Positions 38,891 through 47,616 of a stretch of DNA of 64,000 nucleotides are shown here, one piece after another. The position numbers were made by a program, and so were the translations under genes. The DNA comes from Caldimonas tepidiphila (GTDB lineage Bacteria > Pseudomonadota > Gammaproteobacteria > Burkholderiales > Burkholderiaceae_C): the NCBI RefSeq assembly GCF_003569765.1, contig NZ_QXMG01000005.1, forward strand, positions 94,153-158,152, read 5' to 3'. The notes under the pieces are model-generated. The model was not told the origin of the DNA. It did no database searches and worked only from the letters and a program-made list of their open reading frames with translations. Numbering within the stretch: the stretch's first letter is position 1; every line of letters begins with the position of its first letter.

Positions 38891-38907
38891 GGCCGCCCCT
38901 TGCGGCC
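38891..38907. terminator. Possible stem-loop terminator between convergent genes
   Basis: GGCCGC (38891-38896) pairs with GCGGCC (38902-38907) across CCCTT. It fills the gap between the aroQ stop and the stop of the convergent nuclease gene. The stem is short and no T-run follows, so the call is weak. Confidence 0.35.
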
Positions 38908-39477
38908 TCAGTCGCAGGGCCCGTGCGCGCGGCGGAAGCGCCACGGCGGCACGGCCGCCGCGTCGGCGAACAGGCCGCGGCCGGCCGAGCGCGCCGCCTG
39001 CTCCTGCGCGGCGTAGAGGCCGCCGTCGCCACCGTGCAGGCGGTCGTTCCAAGCGTGCCCCTCGGACACCAGCCAGGCGCCGACGTCGGCGGCAGGCCCT
39101 GGCGGCCCCCTCTCCTCGCCGTGCAGCACGCGCGCGAGCACGCGGCCCCAGCCGTCGAGGCCGAGCGCCTCGACCTGCACCCGCGCCCGCAGCACCCGCG
39201 CGGCGAGCGCCTCGCCGGCCTCCCTGCCGCCGTCCTGGCAGCGCTCCGGCGCATCGATGCCGATCAGCCGCAGCTTGACCGGCGCCTGCCCGCTCGGCGG
39301 ATCCGGGCGCACCCAGAGCGTGTCGCCGTCGCTCACCCCCGTCACGGTGCCGGCCCAGCGCGACGGCAGCTGCGGCGGCTGCGCCGGAGTTGCCCCTCCG
39401 ACGGCGCAGAGCAGCAGCAGGACCGGCGCTGCCGCGCGCCGTGCCCTCCCCGCGATGCCTGCCGCCACCGATGCCAT
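38908..39477 (-). CDS. Staphylococcal-nuclease-like (thermonuclease) family protein
   Basis: 189 residues from the ATG at 39477 with AAGGAG six bases upstream. A signal peptide is likely ([20 protein letters not shown]). The SNase core is recognisable: VTGVSDGDTLWVR with the calcium-binding aspartate, KLRLIGIDAPERCQDGG with the catalytic Arg, and GRVLARVLH. The family cleaves DNA and RNA with Ca2+. It is probably exported and acts outside the cytoplasm. A 227-bp region without a gene separates it from the next divergent gene. Confidence 0.85.
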   Translation of the reverse strand: MASVAAGIAGRARRAAAPVLLLLCAVGGATPAQPPQLPSRWAGTVTGVSDGDTLWVRPDPPSGQAPVKLRLIGIDAPERCQDGGREAGEALAARVLRARVQVEALGLDGWGRVLARVLHGEERGPPGPAADVGAWLVSEGHAWNDRLHGGDGGLYAAQEQAARSAGRGLFADAAAVPPWRFRRAHGPCD

Positions 39478-39704
39478 CCGCGCTCCTTCCCCCCGGTTCT
39501 GCCCGGCCCGGCCGGGCACCGCTGCGTGCCCGCGGACGCGATCGCCGGGAGACCCGCGGCGACACACACCGAAACGACTGTGCGTGCCCGGGCACCCCAC
39601 TGCAAGCCCCCTGTCAACCCGGAGACTTACCGTGCGGACTTTCGGGGGTGCCGTTGCGGCCCGGCCGGCCCGTCCCCGTCGCTTCGTTTCCAGGGAGACA
39701 GACA

Positions 39705-40073
39705 ATGATTCTTGCTGCCGGTCTCGCCCTGCTCGTCCTCGGCCTGGTGTGCGGCGCCGTGCTCGTGGTGGCGCCCTTCGGGCTGAACGCCGCCGCAGCG
39801 GGCGCGACGCTGTGGGTGCTGTTCCCGCTGTTCGTGATCGCGGGCTACATGATGTTCGTGGTGCTGGCGAGCGCGAGCCGCATCCGCGCCGTCTCGCGCG
39901 CCGCGGGCACGAGCCTCGTGACGCTCGCGCTGATGTCGGCCGCCGGTCTGGTGCTCGAGGCCACCGCGCTCGCCAACGCCGACACCGGCTCGCTCTGGTA
40001 CGTGCTGGTCGTCGGACTCGCGCTCGGCTCCACCGCGCTGCTGTCCCACCAGACACCCGAGGACGGGGGCTGA
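39705..40073 (+). CDS. Small integral membrane protein, unknown
   Basis: 122 residues with four clear hydrophobic segments at about 1-26, 31-55, 67-90 and 95-112, short charged loops, and a polar acidic C-terminus (SHQTPEDGG). GGGAG lies about ten bases before the ATG. I recognise no family. It stands alone between two minus-strand genes, divergent from the nuclease. Confidence 0.7.
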   Translation: MILAAGLALLVLGLVCGAVLVVAPFGLNAAAAGATLWVLFPLFVIAGYMMFVVLASASRIRAVSRAAGTSLVTLALMSAAGLVLEATALANADTGSLWYVLVVGLALGSTALLSHQTPEDGG

Positions 40074-40133
40074 CGCCTCCCTGCCTGCCGCAGGCAGCAG
40101 GCCGCCGGCCCGCGCGCCGCACTCCGGCGCCGC

Positions 40134-41141
40134 TCAGCGCGGGGTCGGCACCGGCTCGCCCAGCAGCCGCCGCCACATCCAGGGCAGGCCGCGCGAGAAG
40201 TCGGGTCGCAGCGACAACTGCTCGGGGGGCAGCGGCGCCATGCGTCCCTCCCGTTCGCGCGCGACGACGAAGGTGAAGACGTAGAAGGGCTCCTGCCCCA
40301 TGCGCAGGTCGGCGATGCGCAGCTGCCCGTCCTCGACGTCCATCTTGAAGAAGCCGTGGCTGAAGCGCGCCAAGCGCGCCACCGCCGGCAGATCGCGCCA
40401 CTGCTCGTGGAGCGCCTCGCCGCGCGGGAAACGCTCGAAGGCGATGCGCGGCGCCTCGTCCAGCAGCGAGTGGAAGCCCTCCAGGAAGCCGTCCGGCGTG
40501 ATCGCGACGACGCGCCACAGCACGGTGTTGAATGCGGTCGGCGTCACGAGCAGGCGCTGCACCTGCGCGCCCTCGGCCTCGAGCGAGGCGCGCGCCACCG
40601 CCTCGACCTGCTGCTGCGCGCCGAAGCCCCATGCGAGGTAGAGCGTGCTGAACGCAAGGCCGGCGGCGTTCCAGCGCAGGCCGCGCGCGCCGTGCGAGCG
40701 CAGCGCCACGCCGAGGCCGACGAGCAGCGGCAGCGTGTAGAGCGGGTCGATGATGAAGATGCTGCCGACGCCGTAGGGGTGGTCGGTGAAGGGCCGCAGC
40801 AGCTGCGTGCCGTAGACCGTCATCAGGTCCAGCAGCGGGTGCGTCACGAGCGCCAGCCACAGCGCCAGCACCCAGCGCCGCCAGCGGTCCGTCTCGCCGT
40901 GCAGCCGCGCGGCAAGCCCGCCGAGCAGCGGCGCGAGCAGGCTCAGGTAGAGCAGCGAATGGCTGTCGGCGCGGTGCAGCACCATGTTGCGCACCGGGTC
41001 GCCGTGGTCGATGAAGGCGTCGAGGTCCGGCAGCGTGCCGCATGCCGCGCCCCACAGCGCCGCCTTCCAGGGCGCGGTGCGGCGTCCCATCACGGCGACG
41101 CCGACCGAGGCGCCGAGGGCGAGTTGAGAAAGCGAGTCCAT
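40134..41141 (-). CDS. YdjM/DUF457-type membrane-bound metal-dependent hydrolase family protein
   Basis: 335 residues. The N-terminal half has the family's His/Asp motifs between membrane helices: AACGTLPDLDAFID, then VLHRADSHSLLYLSLLAPLLGG and LVTHPLLDLMTVYGTQLLRPF. These could bind a metal at the membrane face. The C-terminal half (about 215-335) is a soluble beta-rich domain. The family is widespread and often called a metal-dependent hydrolase, but activity is not firmly shown. It lies directly downstream of the DHFR-like gene on the same strand. Confidence 0.85.
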   Translation of the reverse strand: MDSLSQLALGASVGVAVMGRRTAPWKAALWGAACGTLPDLDAFIDHGDPVRNMVLHRADSHSLLYLSLLAPLLGGLAARLHGETDRWRRWVLALWLALVTHPLLDLMTVYGTQLLRPFTDHPYGVGSIFIIDPLYTLPLLVGLGVALRSHGARGLRWNAAGLAFSTLYLAWGFGAQQQVEAVARASLEAEGAQVQRLLVTPTAFNTVLWRVVAITPDGFLEGFHSLLDEAPRIAFERFPRGEALHEQWRDLPAVARLARFSHGFFKMDVEDGQLRIADLRMGQEPFYVFTFVVAREREGRMAPLPPEQLSLRPDFSRGLPWMWRRLLGEPVPTPR

Positions 41142-41188
41142 GGGCGCGATTCTCGGTGCAGGCGCCCGCAGCTGCGGGCAGGCGTGCT

Positions 41189-41746
41189 TCAGCCCGGCTG
41201 CACGGCGTAGCGCAGCTGCACGAAGCCGAAGCCGTAGCTGCGGGTCTCGAGCGGCACGAGCGCGAGCTCGCGCGGCAGCGCGCCGAACAGCGGCCGGCCC
41301 GCGCCGAGCAGCACCGGCACGATCGTCAGCGTGATCTCGTCGACGAGGCCGGCGGCGAGAAAGCGCTGGACCGTCTGCCCGCCGTCGAGGTAGACGCGCC
41401 GCAGGCCCTGTGCCGCCCAGCGCGCCGCCAGCTCCGCGGGCTCGCCCGCCACCACGCTGACGCTCTCGCGCAGCGCGCGCGGCAGCACCAGCGCCTGGCG
41501 GCTCAGCACCTCCACCGGCTTGCCCTCGTAGGGCCAGCGCCCGAGGCCGAGCACCGCCTCGAAGCTCGCGCGCCCCATCGCGAGCAGGTCCGCGCCGTCG
41601 AGGAAGGCGCGGAAGCCGCAGTCCTCGCCGGGCGGCAGGCGGGCGTTGGCCGCCTCCAGCCAGTCGAGGCCGCCGTCGGGCCGGGCGATGTGGCCGTCGA
41701 GGCTGGTGGCGGCGAACACCGCGATGCGGGGGCGGGGGATCTTCAC
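41189..41746 (-). CDS. Dihydrofolate reductase family protein (RibD C-terminal-like)
   Basis: 185 residues from a GTG at 41746 (VKIPRPRIAVFAATSLDG), which has CCAGGAG eight bases upstream; an ATG at 41791 would add a 15-residue tail that looks non-conserved. The RibD_C/DHFR-like fold shows SLDGHIARPDGGLDWLE, then LLAMGRASFEAVL, the nucleotide segment RRVYLDGGQTVQRFL and EITLTIVPVLLGAGRPLFG. Such proteins reduce pterin- or pyrimidine-like substrates with NADPH. It is not the essential FolA. The true substrate is unknown. Confidence 0.88.
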   Translation of the reverse strand: MKIPRPRIAVFAATSLDGHIARPDGGLDWLEAANARLPPGEDCGFRAFLDGADLLAMGRASFEAVLGLGRWPYEGKPVEVLSRQALVLPRALRESVSVVAGEPAELAARWAAQGLRRVYLDGGQTVQRFLAAGLVDEITLTIVPVLLGAGRPLFGALPRELALVPLETRSYGFGFVQLRYAVQPG

Positions 41747-41843
41747 GGCACGGGCTCCTGGCTTGTCCTGGGTCGTCATCATGCCGCTCATGCGGGGGGG
41801 ACATCATCGCGGCAGACGCTGGAGCGGCAACACTGTCGCCTCG

Positions 41844-42485
41844 ATGGACAAGAAGAAATACCGACTCGCGCTGTTCGACTTCGACGGCACGCTCGCCGAC
41901 TCCTTCCCCTTCTTCGTCGGCGTGTTCAACGAACTGGCCGTCAAGCACGGCTTCCGCCAGCTGCGGCCCGAGCAGCTGCCGCTGATGCGGCGGCTCGATG
42001 CGCGCCGCAACATGGAGCTCGTCGGCATGCCGCGCTGGAAGCTGCCGCTGGTGGCGGCGAGCTTCATCCGGCTGATGAAGGGCCAGGGCGGCGAGATCCC
42101 GCTGTTCGAGGGCATCGAGGAGACGCTCGCGCACCTGTCCGAGCGCGGCGTGACGCTCGCGCTCGTGACCTCGAACTCGGTGGACAACGCGGTGCGCATC
42201 CTCGGCCCCGCCAACGCGGGGCTGTTCGCGCACCGCGAGGGCAGCATGTCGATCTTCGGCAAGCGCGCGAAGATCCTCCGCATCCTCGCGCGCAGCGGCA
42301 TCGCGCCCGCCGAGGCGATCTACGTCGGCGACCAGATCTCGGACCTGCAGGCCGCGCGCGAGGCCGGCGTCGCGTTCGGTGCGGTCGCCTGGGGCTACGC
42401 CGAGCTCGACGCGCTGCGCCGCCACGCGCCGGAAGAGGTGTTCCAGACCGTCGGCGAGCTGCGGCGCATCGCCGCGCTGCGCTGA
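41844..42485 (+). CDS. HAD-superfamily phosphatase (phosphoglycolate phosphatase-like)
   Basis: 213 residues. Motif I is LFDFDGTLADSF with the nucleophilic aspartates at about 12 and 14, motif II is ALVTSNS, and motifs III-IV are KRAKILRIL and YVGDQISDLQAAREAG. An alpha-helical cap lies between motifs I and II, as in Gph-type phosphatases. The substrate is not evident. It diverges from the DHFR-like gene and is convergent with the antiporter gene. Confidence 0.9.
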   Translation: MDKKKYRLALFDFDGTLADSFPFFVGVFNELAVKHGFRQLRPEQLPLMRRLDARRNMELVGMPRWKLPLVAASFIRLMKGQGGEIPLFEGIEETLAHLSERGVTLALVTSNSVDNAVRILGPANAGLFAHREGSMSIFGKRAKILRILARSGIAPAEAIYVGDQISDLQAAREAGVAFGAVAWGYAELDALRRHAPEEVFQTVGELRRIAALR

Positions 42486-42530
42486 ACCCGCGCCCGCCAC
42501 GAGGCCGCTCGAGGCGGCAGCGATGCGCCT

Positions 42531-44033
42531 TCAGTCCGCGTCGATGCGCAGGCCCACCACCGTGATGCGCGCGCCCTGCATCACGCGCACGCTGAAGCAG
42601 GCGGGGCCGGCGCGCAGCTGGTCGCCCACCACCGGCGCGCGCCCGAGCGAGCGGGCGAGCCACTCGCCCAGCGTCTGCCCGGGCGGCGCGCCGGGCGGCG
42701 GGCGCAGCGCCAGGCCGTAGAAGTCGGCGATCGCCGCCAGCGGCATGCCGGCGTCGAGCACGAAGTCGCCGAAGGCGCGCCGCGCCGCCGCCTCGTCGTC
42801 GGCCTCCGGCAGGTGCACGCCGAGGCGCCGCGCCGCGAACGGGATCGTGCCGCCCTGCAGCAGCAGCGAGCTGAGCACGACGACGAAGGCGACGTGGAAG
42901 AACAGCCGCGCGCCCTCGACGCCGGCCATCACCGGGAACACCGCCAGCACCACCGGCACCGCGCCGCGCAGGCCCACCCAGGAGATGAACCACACCTCGC
43001 GGGCGCGGAAGCGGTAGGGCGCGAGGCACAGCCACACCGCGGCCGGGCGCGCGACGAGCATCAGCACCGCCGCGACGCCGAGCGCCGGCCACAGCGTGCC
43101 CAGCAGCTCGCTCGGCGTCACGAGCAGGCCCAGCAGCAGGAACATGCCCGCCTGCGCCAGCCAGGCGTAGCCGTCCATCGCCGCGAGCGCGCGCTGCACC
43201 ACCGGCTTGGCGCGGTTGCCGAGCACGAGGCCGAAGAGGTAGACCGCCAGGAAGCCCGAGCCGCCGAGCCAGCCGGCCGCCCCGAACACCGCGAGCCCGC
43301 CCGAGACCAGCAGCAGCGCGGCGACACCGCCGGCCGCGTCGTGCGGGTGCTCGCCGGCCTCGTCGGACGCCGCCCGCTCGAAGGGCGGGCGGCTCACCAC
43401 GAGCGCGAGCGCCCAGCCGGCCGCGAGCCCGACCAGCGCGCCGAGGCCGAACTGCTGCAGCAGCGCGACGAGGAAGTCCGGCGCCGAGAACGACGCGCCG
43501 GTCGCGACCATGCCGATCAGCGCCAGCGTCAGGTAGACCGCCATCGGGTCGTTGAGGCCGGACTCGATCTCCAGCGTCGCGGCCACCCGCTCGTTGAGCC
43601 GCACGCCCGAGGACTTGAGCAGCGAGAACACCGCCGCGGCATCGGTGGAGCCGACGATCGCGCCCAGCAGCAGCCCGAGCCGCCAGTCCAGCCCGAGCAG
43701 CAGCACCGCCGCGGCGCCGGTGATCGCCGCGCTCAGCACCACGCCGCCGGTGGCGAGCAGCAGCGCGGGCCGCAGCCCGGTGCGGAAGGTGGAGAACTCG
43801 GTGCGCAGGCCGCCGTCGAGCAGGATCACCGCGAGAGCGACGTTGCCGACCCAGAAGCTCATGCGGAAGTCGTCGAAATGCACGCCGCCGGGGCCGTCCT
43901 CGCCCGCGAGCATGCCGGCGACGAGGAAGACGAGCAGGAAGGAGAAGCCCACCCGGGTCGAGTAGACGCCGGCCAGCACGCTGAGGAAGACCAGCGTCGC
44001 GGCAGCCAGCAGCGTGAGGTTCAGCACATCCAT
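42531..44033 (-). CDS. Potassium/proton antiporter, CvrA/NhaP2-like
   Basis: 500 residues. About 12-13 membrane helices of the CPA1 fold are visible, with GAIVGSTDAAAVFSLL and LEIESGLNDPMAVYLTL holding the conserved ion-site aspartates, then WVGLRGAVPVVLAVFPV. The cytoplasmic tail ends in a CorC/HlyC-type domain (PVVGDQLRAGPACFSVRVM). Compared with E. coli CvrA (about 578 residues) it is shorter and I see no TrkA-C domain. Likely role: K+ efflux and pH or volume control. The stop is convergent with the HAD gene. Confidence 0.9.
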   Translation of the reverse strand: MDVLNLTLLAAATLVFLSVLAGVYSTRVGFSFLLVFLVAGMLAGEDGPGGVHFDDFRMSFWVGNVALAVILLDGGLRTEFSTFRTGLRPALLLATGGVVLSAAITGAAAVLLLGLDWRLGLLLGAIVGSTDAAAVFSLLKSSGVRLNERVAATLEIESGLNDPMAVYLTLALIGMVATGASFSAPDFLVALLQQFGLGALVGLAAGWALALVVSRPPFERAASDEAGEHPHDAAGGVAALLLVSGGLAVFGAAGWLGGSGFLAVYLFGLVLGNRAKPVVQRALAAMDGYAWLAQAGMFLLLGLLVTPSELLGTLWPALGVAAVLMLVARPAAVWLCLAPYRFRAREVWFISWVGLRGAVPVVLAVFPVMAGVEGARLFFHVAFVVVLSSLLLQGGTIPFAARRLGVHLPEADDEAAARRAFGDFVLDAGMPLAAIADFYGLALRPPPGAPPGQTLGEWLARSLGRAPVVGDQLRAGPACFSVRVMQGARITVVGLRIDAD

Positions 44034-44085
44034 GCGGCGACCTTAGCAGAGCCCCGGTGCCGCCCCGCCCCGGCCGGCACCCACG

Positions 44086-44922
44086 TCAGGCGCCGACGAT
44101 CCAGCCCTCGAGCGGATCGAGTTCCGCGGGCAGGCCCCAGTCCGGCTGCCCGCTCGCCCAGGCCGCCAGCACCAGGCACAGCACCGCGTCGAGCCGGTCG
44201 CCCGAGGCGTCGTCGATCAGCGCGTCGCGCTGCGCGTTGCTCGCCTTGAGCCGCAGCCCGAGCCGCGTGCGGCCGGCCTCCAGCGCGCCGAGCAGGTCCT
44301 TGCGCGCGATCAGGCGCTCGCCCGTCTGCTTCGCGCGCTCGTCGCTCTTGTAGGAGCGCCGCCCGATCAGCTCGCGTGCGAGCAGGCCCGGGTAGCCCTC
44401 GAGCGCGACGCGCGAGCGATCCGCGCCGGAGCGCACCGCCGGCATCCAGACCCCGGCCTCGATCAGCGGCGGCACGCCCGCGTGCAGCATGAAGGCCACC
44501 GGCGGGTTGACCCACTTCATCGACGGCGAGGAGCCCGCCGGCGCGTCGCAGGCGCGGTGCGCGAACTTCGAGCCCGCCGGCCGCGCGTCGCAGAAGGCGG
44601 CGAAGGTCGCGCGGATCCGCGCGCGATCGAGCGCGGCGTAGTGCCGCATCAGCGCCGGCCACTCGGTCGGCCAGCCGAGCGTCTCGACCAGCTCGCGCGG
44701 CAGCCCGAACGGGAAGTCGAAGGCGCCGACCCAGGGGCCGGGCGTGGCCAGCAGCGCGGCGAAGTCGGCCTCGGCCGGCAGCGCGCGCAGCTCGGCCAGG
44801 CGCACCGCGTCGCCGTGGCGGCGGCCGAGCGCGACCGTGACCGGCTTGGCGCGCGTCGGCCGGCTGGTGAAGTCGACGCCGAGCAGCAGCGGCTCGGGCG
44901 GGGTCGGAGAGGCGGCGTCCAT
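44086..44922 (-). CDS. DUF429 domain protein
   Basis: 278 residues from the ATG at 44922 (MDAASPTPP); an ATG at 44952 would add ten residues, and neither has a strong Shine-Dalgarno. The RNase H-like fold of DUF429 is suggested by LLLGVDFTSRPTRAKPVTVA at the start, with its early Asp, then VGAFDFPFGLPRELV, KWVNPPVAFMLH and the late DRLDAVLCLVLAAWA with its acidic residue. DUF429 proteins are predicted nucleases of unknown role. It sits between the alpha/beta hydrolase and the antiporter genes on the same strand. Confidence 0.85.
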   Translation of the reverse strand: MDAASPTPPEPLLLGVDFTSRPTRAKPVTVALGRRHGDAVRLAELRALPAEADFAALLATPGPWVGAFDFPFGLPRELVETLGWPTEWPALMRHYAALDRARIRATFAAFCDARPAGSKFAHRACDAPAGSSPSMKWVNPPVAFMLHAGVPPLIEAGVWMPAVRSGADRSRVALEGYPGLLARELIGRRSYKSDERAKQTGERLIARKDLLGALEAGRTRLGLRLKASNAQRDALIDDASGDRLDAVLCLVLAAWASGQPDWGLPAELDPLEGWIVGA

Positions 44923-44990
44923 CGGCAGGGCTTGCAGCGGGGGGAGCGGCATTGTGGCGCGCGCCGCCCTCCCCGCCCGCGCGCGGTCCC

Positions 44991-45950
44991 TCAGCCGCCC
45001 GCCCGCGCGGACCCGCCCGCGGCCGCTGCGCCGTCCATCTCCAGCGCGAGCTCGAACACGATCTGCGCGACCGCGTCGGGGTCGTCGTAGTGCACCGCGT
45101 GGCCCCAGCCCGGCACCTCGGTGGGTGCCGGCGCGCCCGCGAGCCGCGCGACGCGCGCCGCCCAGCGCTGCGGCACGATCAGGTCGCGGGAGCCGCGCAC
45201 CACGCGCACCGGCCGCCCCAGCCGCGGCAGCAGGTCCTCGATGCGGTGCGAGACCATCTGCCGCATCTCCTCGGCGAGCAAGCGTGCGCCGGCGCGCCGG
45301 TAGTCGACCGCGGCCCACAGGGCGCAGGTGGGCCGCTCGAACACCACGGCCGCGAGCGCGCGCGCCAGCCACTTCGGCACGCTGCGCGCCGCCGGGTCGC
45401 CGGCCGGCCCGATCAGCACCAGGCCCGCGGCGAGCTCGGGCCGGCGCAGCGCGAGCTCGGCGGCGACCTGGCAGCCGGTGGAGTGGCCGACGAGGATCGC
45501 GCCACGCAGGCCGCGCGCGTCCATCCACGCGGCGAGCGCATCGGCGAGCTCCGGGAAGGCGAGCGGGCGCAGGTCGTGGTCGCTCGATCCGTGGCCCGGC
45601 TGGTCGGGCAGGTAGACCCGCACGTGCCGGCCCAGGCGCGCCGCGAGCGGCACCAGGTAGCTGCTGCCGATGCCCCAGCCGTGCAGCAGCAGCACCGGCC
45701 TGAGGCCGTCGTGCGCGTCCTCGCGCAGCCGCGCGTGCAGCCGCAGCGCGCCGGAGCCGGCCGGGCTCGGGATGGTGGTCCACTCGGTGCGCAATTGCGC
45801 ATCGCAGGCACGGAAGTCGGCAAGTTCGCGCCGCGCGGTGCGGATCAGCTGGATCGCGCCGGCGGCGAGCAGCGCGTTGCGCAGCAGCCGGCCGCGCGCG
45901 ATGCGGGGCGGCTGCCCGCCGCTGCGCTGCGGCGCAAGGGGTGCGTGCAT
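44991..45950 (-). CDS. Alpha/beta hydrolase
   Basis: 319 residues from the ATG at 45950 with AGGAG eight bases upstream (an ATG at 45956 is too close to it). An N-terminal segment (LLRNALLAAGAIQLI) may be a membrane anchor. The fold shows LLLHGWGIGSSYL with the oxyanion HG, LPDQPGHGSSD, the nucleophile elbow VGHSTGCQVAAEL, acid segment RVVRGSRDLIVPQ and catalytic His in VPGWGHAVHYDDP. The substrate is unknown; esterase or haloalkane-type chemistry cannot be decided. It is divergent from the isoaspartyl peptidase. Confidence 0.9.
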   Translation of the reverse strand: MHAPLAPQRSGGQPPRIARGRLLRNALLAAGAIQLIRTARRELADFRACDAQLRTEWTTIPSPAGSGALRLHARLREDAHDGLRPVLLLHGWGIGSSYLVPLAARLGRHVRVYLPDQPGHGSSDHDLRPLAFPELADALAAWMDARGLRGAILVGHSTGCQVAAELALRRPELAAGLVLIGPAGDPAARSVPKWLARALAAVVFERPTCALWAAVDYRRAGARLLAEEMRQMVSHRIEDLLPRLGRPVRVVRGSRDLIVPQRWAARVARLAGAPAPTEVPGWGHAVHYDDPDAVAQIVFELALEMDGAAAAGGSARAGG

Positions 45951-46129
45951 GGACATCTCTCCTGTGGTCGACGCGCGACGGGGCGCCCCGGGGGCCGGCC
46001 CTCCCCGGCCCGCCGCCCCGTGAGGCGTGGCGGTGCAAGGTGCGTTCCCGGGCACGGGCAGGCAGGGTTCGCCCCCTCTTGCGGCCTCCCGCTTGCTGTC
46101 CCACCCTCACCCGCAGGAGGGGGGACTTC

Positions 46130-46978
46130 ATGAGGATGGCAAGGATTCGACCGGTGCTCGTGGTCCACGGCGGCGCCGGCAACCACCGCTACAACGAGGA
46201 CGGCTGCAGCGCCGCGGCGCGCCGCGGCCTCGAGCGGCTGCGGGCCGGCGAGGACGCGCTCGCCGCGGCCGTCGCCGCCGTCGTCGCGATGGAGGACGAC
46301 CCGCGCTTCAACGCCGGCACCGGCGCCATGCTGCGCAGCGACGGCGCGACGATCGAGACCGACGCCTCGGTGATGGACTCGTCGGGCCGCCTCGGCGCGG
46401 TCTGCTGCCTGCGCGACGTGAGGAACCCGGTGCTCGTGGCACGGCAGGTGGTCGAGACGCCGCACTGGATGCTCGCCGGCCCCGGCGCGGTCGACTTCGC
46501 GCGCGCGCAGGGCTTCGGACCGCACCGCCTGGAGCCGGCGGCGGACGCGCTCCCGCCCGGGGCTGCGGGCGAGCCGGCCCCGGCCGGGCGCCACGAGACC
46601 GACACCGTCGGCGCGGTCGTGCTCGACGGCCGCGGGCTGTTCGCGGTGGCCTCCTCCACCGGCGGCTCGGCGCCGGCGATGGTCGGCCGCGTCGGCGACA
46701 CGCCGATCCCCGGCTGCGGCTACTGGGCCGGCCCGCACGGCGCGGTGGCGGCCACCGGCGTCGGAGAGCAGATCGTCGCGCGGCTGCTCGCGCGCGTCGT
46801 CTACGAATGGATCGAGCGCGGCATGCCGCTGCAGCAGGCGCTCGAGCGCGGCGTCGCGCTCTTTCCCGCGTCGTGCGCCGTCGGCCTGATCGGCGTGACG
46901 CGCCACGAGGCCGCGGCGGCGAGCAACCGCGAGATGCCCTTCCATGTCCTGTGCGACGACGAGGGCGCTGGAGACTGA
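46130..46978 (+). CDS. Isoaspartyl peptidase/L-asparaginase (Ntn hydrolase)
   Basis: 282 residues. The N-terminal LVVHGGAGNHRYNEDGC and FNAGTGAMLRSDG motifs and the autoprocessing site HETDTVGAVVLD, whose Thr becomes the new N-terminal nucleophile, define the plant-type asparaginase family. The later TGVGEQIVARLLA segment is in the small subunit. The precursor is cleaved into two chains that remove isoaspartyl residues or asparagine. It is slightly short at the C-terminus compared with E. coli IaaA (about 320). GGAGG precedes the ATG. It stands alone, divergent from the hydrolase. Confidence 0.92.
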   Translation: MRMARIRPVLVVHGGAGNHRYNEDGCSAAARRGLERLRAGEDALAAAVAAVVAMEDDPRFNAGTGAMLRSDGATIETDASVMDSSGRLGAVCCLRDVRNPVLVARQVVETPHWMLAGPGAVDFARAQGFGPHRLEPAADALPPGAAGEPAPAGRHETDTVGAVVLDGRGLFAVASSTGGSAPAMVGRVGDTPIPGCGYWAGPHGAVAATGVGEQIVARLLARVVYEWIERGMPLQQALERGVALFPASCAVGLIGVTRHEAAAASNREMPFHVLCDDEGAGD

Positions 46979-47062
46979 GCCCCCGCCCATGCGCCAGCCC
47001 TCTCCCGATCCTCGGCGGCGGCGAGAAGCCGCTGCTCGGGCCCGGGGGAGCGCGACGCGGCC

Positions 47063-47090
47063 CCGCGCCCGGCCCGCGCCCGGCCCGCGC
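47063..47090. repeat. Short tandem repeat, 11-bp unit
   Basis: CCGCGCCCGGC occurs twice in a row (47063-47073 and 47074-47084) with a partial third copy. It fills the gap between the isoaspartyl peptidase and the convergent YkgJ gene and looks like slippage in GC-rich intergenic DNA. Confidence 0.5.
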
Positions 47091-47435
47091 TCAGGCCGCG
47101 GCCGGAAGGGCGGCGAGCGGCGCGAGGCCGTGGCGGGCGCGGGCCCTGCGGCACTTCTCGTCGCCCGCCTCGAGCTCGCGGCACGGCGAGGGACGCATCG
47201 CGTAGACGCTGCAGGCGACCTCGCCGCCGATCGCGCCCCGCAGCGCCGCGCAGCGGGGCGAAGGCTGCTGCGTGCCGGCCATGCAGCCGAACCAGGGGTT
47301 GACCTGCTCGGTCAGGTGCTCGGGCAGGCCGGCGGCATCGGCCTCGGCCCAGTAGAAGGAGACGCGGTAGCTGGCGCAGCAGGCGCCGCAGTCTAGGCAG
47401 GGATTGGCGGGGACGGCAGGACGACGCTCGCTCAT
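47091..47435 (-). CDS. YkgJ family cysteine-cluster protein
   Basis: 114 residues. The signature CLDCGACC near residue 13 and further cysteines in GCMAG, PRCAAL, ACSVYAMRPSPCREL and DEKC give the eight or so cysteines of the YkgJ/Fe-S zinc-ribbon-like family. The cysteines probably bind zinc or an Fe-S cluster. The role is unknown; some members are linked to flagellin or tRNA modification. It is soluble. Convergent with the peptidase gene and divergent from the next hydrolase. Confidence 0.88.
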   Translation of the reverse strand: MSERRPAVPANPCLDCGACCASYRVSFYWAEADAAGLPEHLTEQVNPWFGCMAGTQQPSPRCAALRGAIGGEVACSVYAMRPSPCRELEAGDEKCRRARARHGLAPLAALPAAA

Positions 47436-47616
47436 CGCAGAGGGAAGATCACGACGGGGAAACGGGATTTCAGCGGATCGGGCTGATGCGAGGCTGACCG
47501 CGGCGGCCCGCCGCCGGGCCGGACACGGCAGCAGGGCGCGAACGCCAGCACAGCCGAACGAGGCACGGCGCTTGCCGCGCCCATGTGCTGCGGTTCATCC
47601 GGCACGGGAGGCGGCG

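Noticed and set aside
46944..47396. A plus-strand frame running on past the isoaspartyl peptidase gene over YkgJ
   Set aside because: The minus-strand YkgJ gene has the conserved cysteine pattern; the plus-strand frame is Arg/Ala/Gly noise.
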